34,243 nucleotides of DNA from Gammaproteobacteria bacterium. GTDB taxonomy: Bacteria; Pseudomonadota; Gammaproteobacteria; Steroidobacterales; Steroidobacteraceae. The position numbers and the translations under genes are program-made. Positions 1-9,047 of this stretch are shown here, one piece after another; positions within the stretch are counted from its first letter, which is position 1; every line of letters starts with the position of its first letter. The DNA lies in the NCBI GenBank assembly GCA_003132025.1, contig PKWJ01000043.1, positions 1 to 34,243 on the forward strand. The letters are read 5' to 3'. The notes beneath the pieces are model-generated. The model saw only the letters and a program-made list of their open reading frames with translations, had not been told where the DNA came from and made no database searches.

Positions 1-253
1 GGCCGGCGGCCCCGGCGGCGAGCTGCAGAGTCGCGATCAGAGTGCCGGAGGAAACTTTCGAGCCTTTGGCGACATGCACTTTCTCGACCACGCCGGCATC
101 GGGGGACGGCACATCCATGGTCGCCTTCTCGGTCTCGACCGTCAGCAGCGGCGTATCGACCTGCACACTGTCACCGGGCTTCACCAGCACGTCGATGACG
201 GCCACGTCCTTGAAATCGCCCAGGTCGGGCACGACGATGTCTTTCGAAGCCAA
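1..253 (-). CDS. aceF: Dihydrolipoamide acetyltransferase (pyruvate dehydrogenase E2), N-terminal part
   Basis: This is the 5' end of the E2 gene; the rest lies beyond the left edge. The 84 visible residues form one lipoyl domain that begins IVVPDLGDF and carries the lipoylation motif ETEKATMDVP, with the modified lysine at about residue 43. In the pyruvate dehydrogenase complex this swinging arm carries the acetyl group from E1 to CoA. No ATG fits. I chose the TTG at 253 because the family-typical N-terminus starts there and AAGGGGA lies 5 nt upstream. The gene starts 18 bp after the aceE stop, as in the usual aceE-aceF operon, so the two are probably co-transcribed. How many lipoyl domains follow cannot be seen. 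Confidence 0.93.
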   Translation of the reverse strand, partial: MASKDIVVPDLGDFKDVAVIDVLVKPGDSVQVDTPLLTVETEKATMDVPSPDAGVVEKVHVAKGSKVSSGTLIATLQLAAGAAG

Positions 254-271
254 GGCTATCCCCTTGAAGCT

Positions 272-2953
272 TTAGCTGTTGAGAGGATCGGCCTTGTCGG
301 CATCGATGCCGAGCTTCGTCACTGCCGCGATCACGGTCTTGCGCTCGATGCGTTTGGCATCCGCGAGCGACCTGAGCGCCGCCAGCGCGATGAAGTTCCG
401 ATCGACTTCGAAATGCTGACGTAACTCCGCCCGCGCGTCGCTGCGCCCAAAGCCGTCGGTGCCGAGCGTCACGTACGGCTGCGGCACCCACGACCGGATC
501 TGGTCCGGTACGTTGCGCACGTAGTCAGTCGCGGCCACCAGCGCGCCCTCGCGCCCGGCGAGCAGCGTCTGCACATATGGCACGCGCGGCGCCTCGGACG
601 GATGCAGCAGATTCCAGCGCTGGCACTCGAGCGCTTCGCGCCGCAGCTCGCTGAAGCTGGTGATCGAGAACACGTCCGTCATGACACCGTACTGCTGCTC
701 GAGCAGCTCGGCGGCTGCAAGGCATTCGCGCAGGATGGTGCCGCTGCCCAGCAGCGTCGCGCGCAGCTTGCCCTCACCGCCGCCCTTGAGCAGGTAGCCG
801 CCCTTGACGATGCCCGCTTCGGCGCCGGCCGGCAGCGGCGGCTGCGGATAATTCTCGTTCATCACCGAGATGTAATAGAACACGCTTTCATTCTGGACGT
901 ACATGCGCTGCATGCCGTCCTGGATGATGACCGCGAGTTCATAGGCATAGGTCGGATCGTAGGCGCGGCAGTTCGGAATCGTGGTTGCAACCAGCTGGCT
1001 GTGCCCATCCTGGTGCTGCAGGCCTTCACCGGCCAGCGTGGTGCGCCCGGCGGTCGCGCCCATCAGGAAGCCGCGCGCACGCATATCGCCCGCCGCCCAG
1101 ATGAAATCGCCCACGCGCTGGAAGCCGAACATCGAGTAGTAGACATAGAACGGCACCATGGCAATGCCGTGATTGGCATAGGAGGTCGCCGCCGCAATCC
1201 ACGAACAGGTCGAGCCGGCCTCGTTGATGCCCTCCTCGAGCATCTGTCCCTTGCGATCCTCGCGATACGACATCAGCGTCTCGGCATCCACCGGCGTGTA
1301 GAGCTGTCCGACCGCCGAGTAGATGCCGATCTGGCGAAACAGGCCCTCCATGCCGAAAGTGCGCGCCTCGTCCGGCACGATCGGCACAATGTGCTTGCCG
1401 ATGCCCTTGTCCTTGAGCAGCACCGTGAGGATGCGCACGAACGCCATGGTGGTGGAAATTTCGCGCTCCGCCGTGCCTTCCAGGATCGATTTGAACGCTT
1501 CCAGCGGCGGCACCGTGAGCGGCGGCGCGGTCGGCCTGCGCTGCGGCAGGTAGCCGCCGAGATTCTTGCGGTGGGTCTGCAGATAGCGCATCTCGTCGCT
1601 ATCCGGCGCCGGCTTGCGAAACGGCAGATCCTCCAGGTCCTGGTCCGATACCGGAATGTTGAAGCGATCGCGCAACTCGCGCACCGCAGCCAGATCCAGT
1701 TTCTTCTGCTGGTGCGCAACCATCTGCCCTTCGGCCACCTTGCCCAGACCGAACCCCTTCACCGTCTTGGCCAGGATCACGGTCGGGGGTCCCTTGGTAT
1801 TCACCGCCGCCTGGTAGGCGGCGAACACCTTGAGCGCATCGTGCCCGCCGCGATTGAGGCGCCAGATGTCCTCGTCCGACATGTTGGCCACCATTTCCTT
1901 AAGTGCCGGATCCTTGCCGAAGAAATGCTCGCGTGTGTAAGCGCCGCCCTTGGCCTTGAAATTCTGATACTCACCGTCAACGCAATCCTCCATCACGCGC
2001 TGCAGGATGCCGCGGGTATCGCGCGCCAGCAGCGGATCCCAGCGCGAGCCCCAGATCACCTTGATGACATTCCAGCCGGCGCCCAGGAACGCCGCCTCCA
2101 GCTCCTGGATGATCTTGCCATTGCCGCGCACCGGACCATCCAGCCGCTGCAGGTTGCAGTTGACCACGAAAATCAGGTTGTCGAGGCCCTCGCGCACCGG
2201 CATCGTCAATGCGCCCATCGACTCCGGCTCATCCATTTCACCGTCGCCGCAGAACGCCCACACCTTGCGATCCGAAGGCGCCACCAGGCCGCGGTTTTCC
2301 AGGTAGCGGATGAACCGCGCCTGGTAGATGGCCATCATCGGCCCCAGGCCCATCGATACGGTCGGGAACTGCCAGAAATCCGGCATCAGCCACGGATGCG
2401 GATAGGAACTCAATCCGCGCCCGCCGACCTCCTGGCGAAAGTGCGCCAGTTGCTCATCGCTCAGGCGGCCTTCCAGGTAAGCGCGCGCGTAGACGCCGGG
2501 TGACGAGTGGCCCTGGATGTACACCAGGTCGCCGGGATGCTTGTCAGTCGGTGCGCGCCAGAAATGATTGAAGCCCACCTCGTACAGCGTCGCCGACGAT
2601 GCGTAGCTGGCCAGATGTCCGCCGTATTCGGCGGACTTGCGATTGGCCTGCACCACCATCGCAATCGCATTCCAGCGGATGAAGGCTTCGATACGCCGTT
2701 CGAGCGCCCGATCGCCCGGGTACTCCGGCTGCTGACCCACCGATACCGTATTGACGTAGGCGGTGTTGGGCCGGTACGGCAGATAGGCCCCGGAGCGACG
2801 GGCGCGGTCGATCAGCCGCTCGATCAGGAAGTGCGCACGTTCCGGGCCCTGCGCACGCAGCACGGATTCGATCGATTCCAGCCATTCCTGCGTCTCTACC
2901 GGGTCCAGATCCTGGGACGCTGTCACGTCCTGGGGGGGTGTCACGTCGTTCAT
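272..2953 (-). CDS. aceE: Pyruvate dehydrogenase E1 component, homodimeric type
   Basis: The 893-residue product matches the single-chain E1 of gammaproteobacteria (about 887 residues in E. coli). It decarboxylates pyruvate with thiamine diphosphate and passes the acetyl unit to the E2 lipoyl arm encoded next door. The thiamine-diphosphate motif is visible as GDGEMDEPE at residues 236-244, with the downstream asparagines in FVVNCNLQRLDG at about 262-273. The rest of the chain is collinear with the family to the C-terminus. No Shine-Dalgarno precedes the ATG. Instead a TAGAAT hexamer lies 7 nt upstream (2961-2966, minus strand), which would suit a leaderless mRNA. A regulator gene such as pdhR is not seen beside it. 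Confidence 0.97.
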   Translation of the reverse strand: MNDVTPPQDVTASQDLDPVETQEWLESIESVLRAQGPERAHFLIERLIDRARRSGAYLPYRPNTAYVNTVSVGQQPEYPGDRALERRIEAFIRWNAIAMVVQANRKSAEYGGHLASYASSATLYEVGFNHFWRAPTDKHPGDLVYIQGHSSPGVYARAYLEGRLSDEQLAHFRQEVGGRGLSSYPHPWLMPDFWQFPTVSMGLGPMMAIYQARFIRYLENRGLVAPSDRKVWAFCGDGEMDEPESMGALTMPVREGLDNLIFVVNCNLQRLDGPVRGNGKIIQELEAAFLGAGWNVIKVIWGSRWDPLLARDTRGILQRVMEDCVDGEYQNFKAKGGAYTREHFFGKDPALKEMVANMSDEDIWRLNRGGHDALKVFAAYQAAVNTKGPPTVILAKTVKGFGLGKVAEGQMVAHQQKKLDLAAVRELRDRFNIPVSDQDLEDLPFRKPAPDSDEMRYLQTHRKNLGGYLPQRRPTAPPLTVPPLEAFKSILEGTAEREISTTMAFVRILTVLLKDKGIGKHIVPIVPDEARTFGMEGLFRQIGIYSAVGQLYTPVDAETLMSYREDRKGQMLEEGINEAGSTCSWIAAATSYANHGIAMVPFYVYYSMFGFQRVGDFIWAAGDMRARGFLMGATAGRTTLAGEGLQHQDGHSQLVATTIPNCRAYDPTYAYELAVIIQDGMQRMYVQNESVFYYISVMNENYPQPPLPAGAEAGIVKGGYLLKGGGEGKLRATLLGSGTILRECLAAAELLEQQYGVMTDVFSITSFSELRREALECQRWNLLHPSEAPRVPYVQTLLAGREGALVAATDYVRNVPDQIRSWVPQPYVTLGTDGFGRSDARAELRQHFEVDRNFIALAALRSLADAKRIERKTVIAAVTKLGIDADKADPLNS

Positions 2954-3122
2954 AGGTGCAATTCTAGTGCTTTTCGGAAACCGCGTGCGCTGGCGAAAAA
3001 GCTTCCCGCGACGCTGTGTTAGGATCGCGCAGGCGCACCGGCCCCGCCTTGGGCGGCCGGCATGATCCGAGTTTTAATTAGCATGGTCAAGCAATGGCGG
3101 CGGTCGATGGAGGCCGTCTGAA
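2954..3122. promoter_or_regulatory. Divergent intergenic region between aceE and the M17 aminopeptidase gene
   Basis: This 169-bp region must hold the promoters of two divergent transcripts. Toward aceE there is a TAGAAT -10-like hexamer at 2961-2966 but no good -35. Toward the aminopeptidase gene a GC-rich stretch around 3039-3061 can form a hairpin (CCGCC-TTG-GGCGG core), and AT-rich DNA with TTTTAATTAG follows at 3072-3081. GGAGG at about 3108-3112 is the ribosome binding site of the plus-strand gene. No operator was recognised. Confidence 0.4.
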
Positions 3123-4640
3123 ATGACGCTGCCCGACTGCACCCTGCCGGAACTGCAGCGGCGTCGAGCGCTGCCCAACGAGCGCCGCACTGCCGGCCTC
3201 GATGCACTGGTAGTGCTCGCCGGCCCCAATGATGTCGCATTGCTGCGGCGACTGCCGGAGGCGCGGCGCTGGTTGGACCTGCACGCGCGCGCCAAGCCGG
3301 CGGCACTGGCGTGGCGCAGCACCACGCTGGCCAACGGCCGTCAGACCTTGGCGCAACTGGGCTACGTCAAGGCTGGCGCCAGCAGTTTCGAACGCCTTAC
3401 CCTCGCCGGTAAGCTCATGCGCGAACTGGCAGCGCGCAAGCCCGAACGCATCGGATTTCTGGTCGGCGGCGCCGTGGCCGATGCGGCGCTGTGGTATGAG
3501 GCCTTGCTGACCGCGGCCTGGACCGAGAGCTTCGCACTGCCGGTGTTCCGCAGCCGGCGTCCGGATCGCTGGCGCCTGAAGGCGATCGAGCTGTATGCGG
3601 CGCCGATACTGGATGTGGATCGCATCGCGGCCAGCGCGCGCGCCGCCAACCTGGTGCGCGCACTGACGGCGCTGCCGCCCAATAAGCTCGACGCCGGCGC
3701 CTACCGTCGGGCGCTGGTCGAATTGTCGCGTCGCCATCGCCTGCGCCTCACCTGGTACTCGCAGGCACGGCTGCAGCGTCTGGGCGCCGGCGCTTTCCTC
3801 GCCGTGGCGCGCAGCAACGCCGCGCGCACCGCCGGCATTGCCCACCTGCGCTGGCGCGGCCGCAAACGGGTGCGCGGCAACGCCGGCCGCTCGCCCGACG
3901 TCGCGCTCGTGGGTAAGGGCATCCTGTTCGACACCGGCGGCATCAATCTCAAGAGCCATCGCTCGATGCTCGACATGCACACCGACATGGCCGGCAGCGC
4001 GGTGGCCGTGGCCACGCTGGTGGCACTGGCGGAGCTGCGGGCACCGATGAACGCCGACGCGTGGCTCGCGATCACCGAGAACAATATCGGCCCGAGCGCC
4101 TACCGGCCACAGGAAGTGGTGCGGGCGAGCAATGGCACCACCATCCAGGTGATCCACAGCGACGCCGAGGGCCGCATGGTGCTCGCCGACACGCTGGCGT
4201 TGGCCGCGCGCACGCATCCGCGCCTGACCATCGATTTTGCCACCCTGACCGGCGCCTGCGTGAACGCATTGACCGAACGCTACAGTGGTGTATTCACCAA
4301 TCGGCCGCAGCTGGCCGCCGCCCTGGTGGCAGCGGGCGTCAGCAGCGGCGAGCGGGTGTGGAACTTTCCGCTCGACGAGGACTTCGACAGTGATCTGGAA
4401 AGCCCGGTGGCCGACATCATGCAATGCAACGTCGAGGGCAAGGGTGATCACATCCTCGCGGCGCGCTTTCTGAAGCGATTCATCGGCGACGACAATGCCT
4501 GGGTGCACGTTGACCTGTCGTCGGCTACGCGGCGCGGGGGCCTGGCGCATGTGGGCACCGAGATCACCGGCTTTGGCGTGCGCTTCGCCCTGGAGCTGCT
4601 ACTAAGCGTCAAGCTGCAGCAACGCCTGCCGGCCGCATGA
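3123..4640 (+). CDS. Leucyl aminopeptidase family (M17) metallopeptidase
   Basis: The 505-residue product removes N-terminal amino acids from peptides using two metal ions. The catalytic domain is clear: VGKGILFDTGG supplies the metal-binding Lys and Asp, the second catalytic Lys is in INLKSH, HTDMAG gives another metal Asp, and SDAEGRMVLAD gives the Asp and Glu ligands and the active-site Arg. The textbook signature NTDAEGR reads HSDAEGR here, so this belongs to a side branch of M17 rather than being a close copy of E. coli PepA. The start at 3123 has GGAGG about 10 nt upstream, and the nearby upstream ATGs are out of frame. Its last bases overlap pyrC by 4 bp, so the two are probably translationally coupled. 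Confidence 0.92.
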   Translation: MTLPDCTLPELQRRRALPNERRTAGLDALVVLAGPNDVALLRRLPEARRWLDLHARAKPAALAWRSTTLANGRQTLAQLGYVKAGASSFERLTLAGKLMRELAARKPERIGFLVGGAVADAALWYEALLTAAWTESFALPVFRSRRPDRWRLKAIELYAAPILDVDRIAASARAANLVRALTALPPNKLDAGAYRRALVELSRRHRLRLTWYSQARLQRLGAGAFLAVARSNAARTAGIAHLRWRGRKRVRGNAGRSPDVALVGKGILFDTGGINLKSHRSMLDMHTDMAGSAVAVATLVALAELRAPMNADAWLAITENNIGPSAYRPQEVVRASNGTTIQVIHSDAEGRMVLADTLALAARTHPRLTIDFATLTGACVNALTERYSGVFTNRPQLAAALVAAGVSSGERVWNFPLDEDFDSDLESPVADIMQCNVEGKGDHILAARFLKRFIGDDNAWVHVDLSSATRRGGLAHVGTEITGFGVRFALELLLSVKLQQRLPAA

Positions 4641-5683
4641 CGCGCGAGCTGCGGCTGCGCCGCCCCGATGACTGGCATCTGCATCTGCGCGACGGCGCAG
4701 CGTTGCGCGCGGTACTGCCGTTCACCAGCAAGCGCTTTGCGCGCGCCATCGTGATGCCCAACCTTGCGCCGCCGGTCACCAACACGGCGCTGGCCCTGGC
4801 GTACCGCGAACGCATACTGTCGGCGCTGCCGCCAGGCGCCAGGTTCCAGCCGCTGATGACGCTGTACCTGACCGATCACACTAGCGGTGCGGAGATCGAA
4901 CACGCGCATGCCAGCGGCGCGATCTTCGGCTGCAAACTTTATCCGGCCGGCGCGACCACGCACTCCGAAGCCGGCGTCACCGACATCGCGCGACTCGAGC
5001 CGGCGCTGGCATCGATGACGGCGCTCGACCTGCCGCTGCTGGTACACGGTGAGGTCACTGACGCGCAGGTCGACGTGTTCGAGCGCGAGGCGCGATTCAT
5101 CGACCGGGTACTGGCGCCGCTCGCCGAGCGCTGGCCGCAGCTGCGGATCGTGTTCGAGCATGTGACCACGCGCGCGGCGGTCGAATTCGTGCGCTCGGCA
5201 CGGCCCGGTATCGCCGCCACGGTCACGCCACAGCACCTGTTGCACAACCGCAATGCATTGTTCGCCGGCGGACTGCGCCCGCACCTGTATTGCCTGCCGG
5301 TGCTCAAGACCGAGGCCGATCGGCGCGCACTGCTGGAACCGCTCGCCGGCGGTGATATACGATTCTTCCTGGGTACCGACAGCGCGCCGCACGCGCGTGC
5401 GGCCAAGGAATCCGCCTGTGGCTGCGCGGGCGTGTTCTCTTCCCATGCCGCCATCGAGCTCTATGCCGAGATCTTCGAGACCGAGAGCATTCTGCCGCGG
5501 CTGCAGGGCTTTGCCTCCGAGTACGGCGCGGATTTCTACCGCCTGCCGCGCAACCAGGATGAGATCAGTCTGGTGCGCGAGCCCTGGTCGCCTCCGGCCA
5601 GCTATCCATACGATGGCGGCGAGCTGGTGCCGCTGCGCGCCGGCGAACCGATCGCCTGGCGGCTGCAGAGCGCGCCCGCATGA
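4637..5683 (+). CDS. pyrC: Dihydroorotase, class II
   Basis: The 348-residue product has the normal length for the E. coli-type enzyme, which closes carbamoyl-aspartate to dihydroorotate in pyrimidine synthesis. Zinc-site residues are present: HLH in [10 protein letters not shown] (His14, His16), the lysine to be carboxylated in GCKLYPAG (Lys100), His137 in LLVHGEV, His175 in FEHVTTRA and the catalytic Asp248 in GTDSAPHA. The ATG overlaps the end of the aminopeptidase gene (ATGA), and the stop overlaps the rnt start in the same way. This gives a tight three-gene unit. No attenuator is expected or seen inside it. Confidence 0.97.
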   Translation: MTRELRLRRPDDWHLHLRDGAALRAVLPFTSKRFARAIVMPNLAPPVTNTALALAYRERILSALPPGARFQPLMTLYLTDHTSGAEIEHAHASGAIFGCKLYPAGATTHSEAGVTDIARLEPALASMTALDLPLLVHGEVTDAQVDVFEREARFIDRVLAPLAERWPQLRIVFEHVTTRAAVEFVRSARPGIAATVTPQHLLHNRNALFAGGLRPHLYCLPVLKTEADRRALLEPLAGGDIRFFLGTDSAPHARAAKESACGCAGVFSSHAAIELYAEIFETESILPRLQGFASEYGADFYRLPRNQDEISLVREPWSPPASYPYDGGELVPLRAGEPIAWRLQSAPA

Positions 5684-6444
5684 CCGAGACGCCGCCGCCG
5701 TATGATGCGGCTGTCGCGCCGCCAGCATCGGTAGCACCTGCGTCCGCGCCGCCGCTGATGGTGCGGCGCTTCCGGGGATTCCTGCCGGTCGTGGTCGATG
5801 TCGAGACCGGTGGATTTCAGCCTCGCACCGACGCCCTGTTACAAATCGCCGGGGTGCTCATCGACATCGATCCGAATGGCCGTCTGCATCGCGGCGAAAC
5901 GCATTCCTATCACGTGCGGCCGTTCGAGAACTCGCGCCTCGATCCTGCGTCGCTGCTGGTCAACAAGATCGATCCGTGGCATCCACTGCGCCCGGCCATT
6001 GACGAAAGCGACGCGCTGCAGCGGATCTTTCGCGCCGTACGCACCGCGATCCGCAGCCACGGATGCCGGCGCGCGGTGCTGGTCGGACACAATGCCGCGT
6101 TCGATCTGGCGTTCCTGAATGCCGCCGTGCTGCGCACCGGCATCAAACGCAATCCGTTCCATCCGTTCTCATGCTTTGATACCGCGACGCTGGCCGGCGC
6201 GGCGCTGGGCCAGACCGTGCTGGCCAAGGCCCTGGTGGTTGCAGGGCTGACGTGGGATAAGGCTTCGGCCCACTCGGCCACCTATGATGCCGAGCGCACG
6301 GCGGACCTGTTTTGCCTGATCTGCAACGAACTTGCGGACAGCTACGCGCGTGCCGAGCAGCGGGCGCGCCTGTTGGGCTGGCAGGAACTTGTGGCATCGC
6401 CTCCCGAGCCGGAGGATGAGCCGGGTCTGGAGCCGCTGAGTTAG
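5680..6444 (+). CDS. rnt: Ribonuclease T
   Basis: This is a 3'-5' exoribonuclease of the DEDDh class that trims tRNA and other stable RNA 3' ends. Exo motif I is DVETGG (Asp40, Glu42), motif II includes GHNAAFD (Asp142), and motif III is [10 protein letters not shown] (His198, Asp203). [14 protein letters not shown] and LGQTVLAKA match RNase T specifically rather than DNA polymerase epsilon subunits. At 254 residues it is longer than E. coli RNase T (215). The first 26 residues are an Ala/Pro-rich extension, so an ATG at 5758 ([12 protein letters not shown]) is a plausible alternative start. I kept 5680 because it overlaps pyrC by 4 bp, as seen elsewhere in this unit. Confidence 0.94.
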   Translation: MTETPPPYDAAVAPPASVAPASAPPLMVRRFRGFLPVVVDVETGGFQPRTDALLQIAGVLIDIDPNGRLHRGETHSYHVRPFENSRLDPASLLVNKIDPWHPLRPAIDESDALQRIFRAVRTAIRSHGCRRAVLVGHNAAFDLAFLNAAVLRTGIKRNPFHPFSCFDTATLAGAALGQTVLAKALVVAGLTWDKASAHSATYDAERTADLFCLICNELADSYARAEQRARLLGWQELVASPPEPEDEPGLEPLS

Positions 6445-6458
6445 AGGACACAACTGAC

Positions 6459-7121
6459 GTGGATTTCAGTGTAGGTGAACTCTCCTACGTGCCGACCACC
6501 GGCGTACGGCGCCTGCATGAGACACCTTTTGTCGCTGCCAGCCAGGACAGCTTGCAAGGCTACGGCTGCCTGGTGGATGACCCGCATGCATTTCCGATCG
6601 AGATCGTGCGCTGGCCGGCGCAGGGCTGGCGACCGATCGACGCCAATTCCGGGGACCAGGGCGGAGTCACCGAGGGCGTATTCGAATTCTGGTGGAAAGG
6701 CGAAACCCTGTACGCCCGCAATAACGCCGTCGGAGACAGCTACCTATTTGGTTGGAGCAACTGGCCGGACGAGGCGACCAGCAGCGGACCTGCGACCGTG
6801 CGGCAACGCGCCCTGATCTGGCGCGCGAATTATCATCCCGACGGCGGCCAACTCATCTATCCGATGCGCGGCCAAAGCTTCGTGGTGCCGCTGGCCCTGC
6901 CAGGCGACGACGTCACGCCGCAACGCTTCGTGACATTCTGCTGCGACGGCAGTCGTGGCCTGTATATCCACCCCAATGTCTGGCATGGGGCTTTTGTTCC
7001 ACTGGATGATCACGCCGAGTTTCTTGATCGCCAGGGCCGGGTACACGCCCGCGTATCCGTGGATTTCGCCCGGGAGTTCGGCTGTTATCTCGCCGCGCCG
7101 CTGCGCCGGCCCGACGTCTAA
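6459..7121 (+). CDS. Ureidoglycolate lyase (AllA)-like cupin protein
   Basis: The 220-residue product ends in a segment that resembles the AllA family cupin: SRGLYIHPNVWHGAFVPLDD is followed by a beta-rich tail. In AllA this histidine-containing strand belongs to the active site that cleaves ureidoglycolate in purine breakdown. The N-terminal half (EIVRWPAQGWRPID, FEFWWKGETLYARN) is longer than in classical AllA (about 160 residues), so the substrate may differ. The start is a GTG at 6459 with AGAGGA 10 nt upstream, 14 bp after rnt. A PuuD-like protein, whose relatives oxidise urate, lies two genes away, which hints at purine catabolism, but the allantoin and allantoate genes are absent here. 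Confidence 0.6.
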   Translation: MDFSVGELSYVPTTGVRRLHETPFVAASQDSLQGYGCLVDDPHAFPIEIVRWPAQGWRPIDANSGDQGGVTEGVFEFWWKGETLYARNNAVGDSYLFGWSNWPDEATSSGPATVRQRALIWRANYHPDGGQLIYPMRGQSFVVPLALPGDDVTPQRFVTFCCDGSRGLYIHPNVWHGAFVPLDDHAEFLDRQGRVHARVSVDFAREFGCYLAAPLRRPDV

Positions 7122-7156
7122 GCGCGACCGCGACGCGGCCGCGCACACGCCACACG

Positions 7157-7495
7157 TCAGGCGGGAACGGCCGCCAGCGCCCCGGCTTCCTGCAGCAGCT
7201 GCTTCAGCTCGCCGCTGCGATACATATCGAGCGCGATATCGCAGCCGCCGATCAGCTCGCCCTTCACGTACAGCTGGGGATAGGTCGGCCAGTTCGAGTG
7301 GCGCTTCAGAGCCTCACGCAGCTCCGGATCATCGAAGATATTGACGTAATGAAACTGTGCGCCAAGGTTGCGCAGCGCAGAAACCGTCTGGGCCGAAAAC
7401 CCGCATTGCGGGAAGTCGGGGTTGCCCTTCATGAACAGCACTACCGGCGCGGTAGCCAGTTCCTTGCGGATCCGATCGGTCACTTCCATCGTCAT
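7157..7495 (-). CDS. grxD: Monothiol glutaredoxin, Grx4/GrxD type
   Basis: The 112-residue product carries the CGFS active site at residues 31-34, preceded by the usual VLFMKGNPDFPQ, and later has WPTYPQLYVKGELIGGCDI, the glutathione-binding part of the family. Monothiol glutaredoxins of this kind bind a glutathione-coordinated [2Fe-2S] cluster and deliver it, working with BolA proteins, rather than mainly reducing disulfides. The ATG at 7495 is preceded by AAGGCAGG; an in-frame ATG two codons later is possible. The gene is monocistronic, convergent with the AllA-like gene (35-bp gap) and divergent from the PuuD-like gene, with its own promoter in between. Confidence 0.96.
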   Translation of the reverse strand: MTMEVTDRIRKELATAPVVLFMKGNPDFPQCGFSAQTVSALRNLGAQFHYVNIFDDPELREALKRHSNWPTYPQLYVKGELIGGCDIALDMYRSGELKQLLQEAGALAAVPA

Positions 7496-7520
7496 TCACC
7501 TGCCTTGATGTATGCGTTGA

Positions 7521-7549
7521 ATTATGGGGGGCGCTGGCCTATTCTTCAA
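7521..7549 (-). promoter_or_regulatory. Sigma70-type promoter of grxD
   Basis: Read on the minus strand, TTGAAG (7549-7544) and CATAAT (7526-7521) are separated by exactly 17 bp. They match the sigma70 consensus at 4/6 and 5/6 positions. Transcription would begin near 7514, leaving a leader of about 20 nt before the grxD ATG. Confidence 0.6.
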
Positions 7550-7550
7550 A

Positions 7551-7567
7551 CCGCATTTTTTATGCGG
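7551..7567. repeat. Small inverted repeat with T-loop in the grxD/PuuD-like divergent region
   Basis: CCGCAT and ATGCGG form a 6-bp perfect inverted repeat around a T5 loop. It sits just upstream of the grxD -35 element and about 35 bp before the PuuD-like start. It could be an operator or a leader hairpin for the plus-strand gene; nothing identifies a binding protein. Confidence 0.3.
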
Positions 7568-7602
7568 CGGTCAAGCAGAACAACAACTTAAGCGAGGTCG
7601 AC

Positions 7603-8199
7603 ATGAATCCCCTCAATTCCGTGCGTGGCGCCATCCTCACCGGCGTCATCCTGGCCCTGATCATCGCCCTGGCCATTCCGCCGACCGGCTTCGCGGAACT
7701 GGGGCTGGCCGTCTGGATTCATATCCTCGCCGGTGTCATGTGGATCGGGCTGCTGTACTACTTTAATGTCGTGCAGACGCCGGGGCTGGCTGCCGCGGCG
7801 GCCGACAAGGGCGGTCCGGGGGGCGCCGGTGTCACCAAATACATCGCTCCGCGCGCCCTGCTCTGGTTCCGCTGGTCGGCGCTGGTCACCTGGCTCAGCG
7901 GCGTGTGGTATCTGGCGCGCGCCAACAATCTGGGCAATGCGATCAGCCTCGGACACCTGGGCCAGGATTACTACGGCCTGGTGATCGGCATCGGCGGCTG
8001 GCTCGGCACCATCATGCTGTTCAATGTCTGGGCATTGATCTGGCCGAACCAGAAGAAGATTCTCGGCATTGTGCCGGCCACCGATGAGGAGAAGGCCAAG
8101 GCGCGCAAGATCGCGGCCATGGCGTCGCGCACCAACTTTGTGCTGTCGATTCCATTGCTGCTGTGCATGGGTGCCTCCAATCACCCATTGCCGTTCTGA
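7603..8199 (+). CDS. PuuD-like integral membrane protein (urate oxidase N-terminal domain family)
   Basis: This 198-residue protein is almost entirely membrane-embedded, with about five helices (roughly residues 8-28, 33-57, 85-107, 124-149 and 177-195). The second helix, WIHILAGVMWIGLLYYFNVV, and the motif GGWLGTIMLFNVWALIWPNQ are typical of the membrane domain at the N-terminus of PuuD urate oxidases. Full PuuD is about twice as long and ends in a cytochrome c domain. Here no CxxCH motif exists and the chain stops after the last helix, so electron transfer would need a separate cytochrome. GAGG lies 6 nt before the ATG. The last 37 bp overlap nadC. Function in urate oxidation is an inference from family only. 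Confidence 0.7.
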   Translation: MNPLNSVRGAILTGVILALIIALAIPPTGFAELGLAVWIHILAGVMWIGLLYYFNVVQTPGLAAAAADKGGPGGAGVTKYIAPRALLWFRWSALVTWLSGVWYLARANNLGNAISLGHLGQDYYGLVIGIGGWLGTIMLFNVWALIWPNQKKILGIVPATDEEKAKARKIAAMASRTNFVLSIPLLLCMGASNHPLPF

Positions 8200-9047
8200 A
8201 CCAGCTGCCCGCCGACCTGCCCGATCAGGTGTCCCGCGCGCTGCGCGAGGACATCGGATCGGGCGATGTCACCGCGGCGCTGATTCCAGCCCGGCAGCAG
8301 GCCCGGGCGCGGGTGCTGTGCCGCGAGGCCGCTAGCATCTGCGGCACGCCCTGGTTCGACGAGACTTTCCGCCAGCTCGATCCGGCAGTACGGATCGAGT
8401 GGCTCATCACCGAAGGCGCGCGCGCGCCTGCCAACTCCATACTATGCGAGCTGTCCGGCCCCGCCCGCCCGATTCTGACCGGCGAGCGCACGGCACTTAA
8501 TTTCCTGCAACTGCTGTCCGGCACCGCGAGCATCACCCGGCGCTACGTCGAAGCACTGCATGGCACGCGCTGCCGTATCCTCGACACCCGCAAGACCATT
8601 CCGGGGCTGCGTAGCGCGCAGAAATACGCCGTGCGCTGCGGCGGCGGCAGCAATCATCGTCTGGGCCTGTATGACATGGTGCTGATCAAGGAGAACCACA
8701 TTGCCGCCGCCGGCTCGATCGGCGCGGCGGTGAGCGCCGCGCGAGCCCAGTCGCCCGGGGTGCGGGTCGAGGTGGAGGTCGAAAATCTCGACCAGCTGCG
8801 CCTTGCGCTCGATGCCCACGCCGAACTGGTGATGCTGGATAATTTCGAGCTCGACACCATGCGCGCCGCGGTGGCGCTCAATCGCGCGCATGCACAGCCG
8901 GCACTGCTGGAATGCTCCGGCGGCGTCACACTCGAGGGTGTGCCGGCGATCGCTGCCACGGGAGTCGACTACATCTCCGTCGGCTCGCTGACCAAGAATA
9001 TCGACGCCATCGACCTGTCGATGCGCTTTGCAGCCGGTGATCATTGA
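8163..9047 (+). CDS. nadC: Nicotinate-nucleotide pyrophosphorylase (quinolinate phosphoribosyltransferase)
   Basis: The enzyme converts quinolinate and PRPP to nicotinate mononucleotide, the third step of de novo NAD synthesis. Family motifs run in order: REDIGSGDVT near the N-terminus, LTGERTALNFLQLLSG, LDTRKTIPGLRSAQKYAVRCGGG, NHRLGLYDMVLIKENHI, VEVEVENLDQL, VMLDNFELD and ISVGSLTKN. The length (294 residues from the GTG at 8163) fits E. coli NadC (297). That start lies inside the PuuD-like gene. A GTG at 8229 would avoid the overlap but shorten the N-terminal helix to little more than the family minimum. nadA and nadB are not nearby. Confidence 0.95.
   Translation: MHGCLQSPIAVLNQLPADLPDQVSRALREDIGSGDVTAALIPARQQARARVLCREAASICGTPWFDETFRQLDPAVRIEWLITEGARAPANSILCELSGPARPILTGERTALNFLQLLSGTASITRRYVEALHGTRCRILDTRKTIPGLRSAQKYAVRCGGGSNHRLGLYDMVLIKENHIAAAGSIGAAVSAARAQSPGVRVEVEVENLDQLRLALDAHAELVMLDNFELDTMRAAVALNRAHAQPALLECSGGVTLEGVPAIAATGVDYISVGSLTKNIDAIDLSMRFAAGDH

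Noticed and set aside
602-2503. Long plus-strand open frame opposite aceE
   Set aside because: It is the antisense shadow of a strongly conserved gene in high-GC DNA; its His/Arg-rich translation has no family features and no ribosome site.
3039-3061. GC-rich hairpin before the aminopeptidase gene as an intrinsic terminator
   Set aside because: It lies between two divergent genes, where no transcript should end, and lacks a U-tract.
3087-4550. Long minus-strand frame opposite the M17 aminopeptidase gene
   Set aside because: Antisense shadow with Arg/Gly/His-rich composition; the opposite strand carries an intact enzyme.
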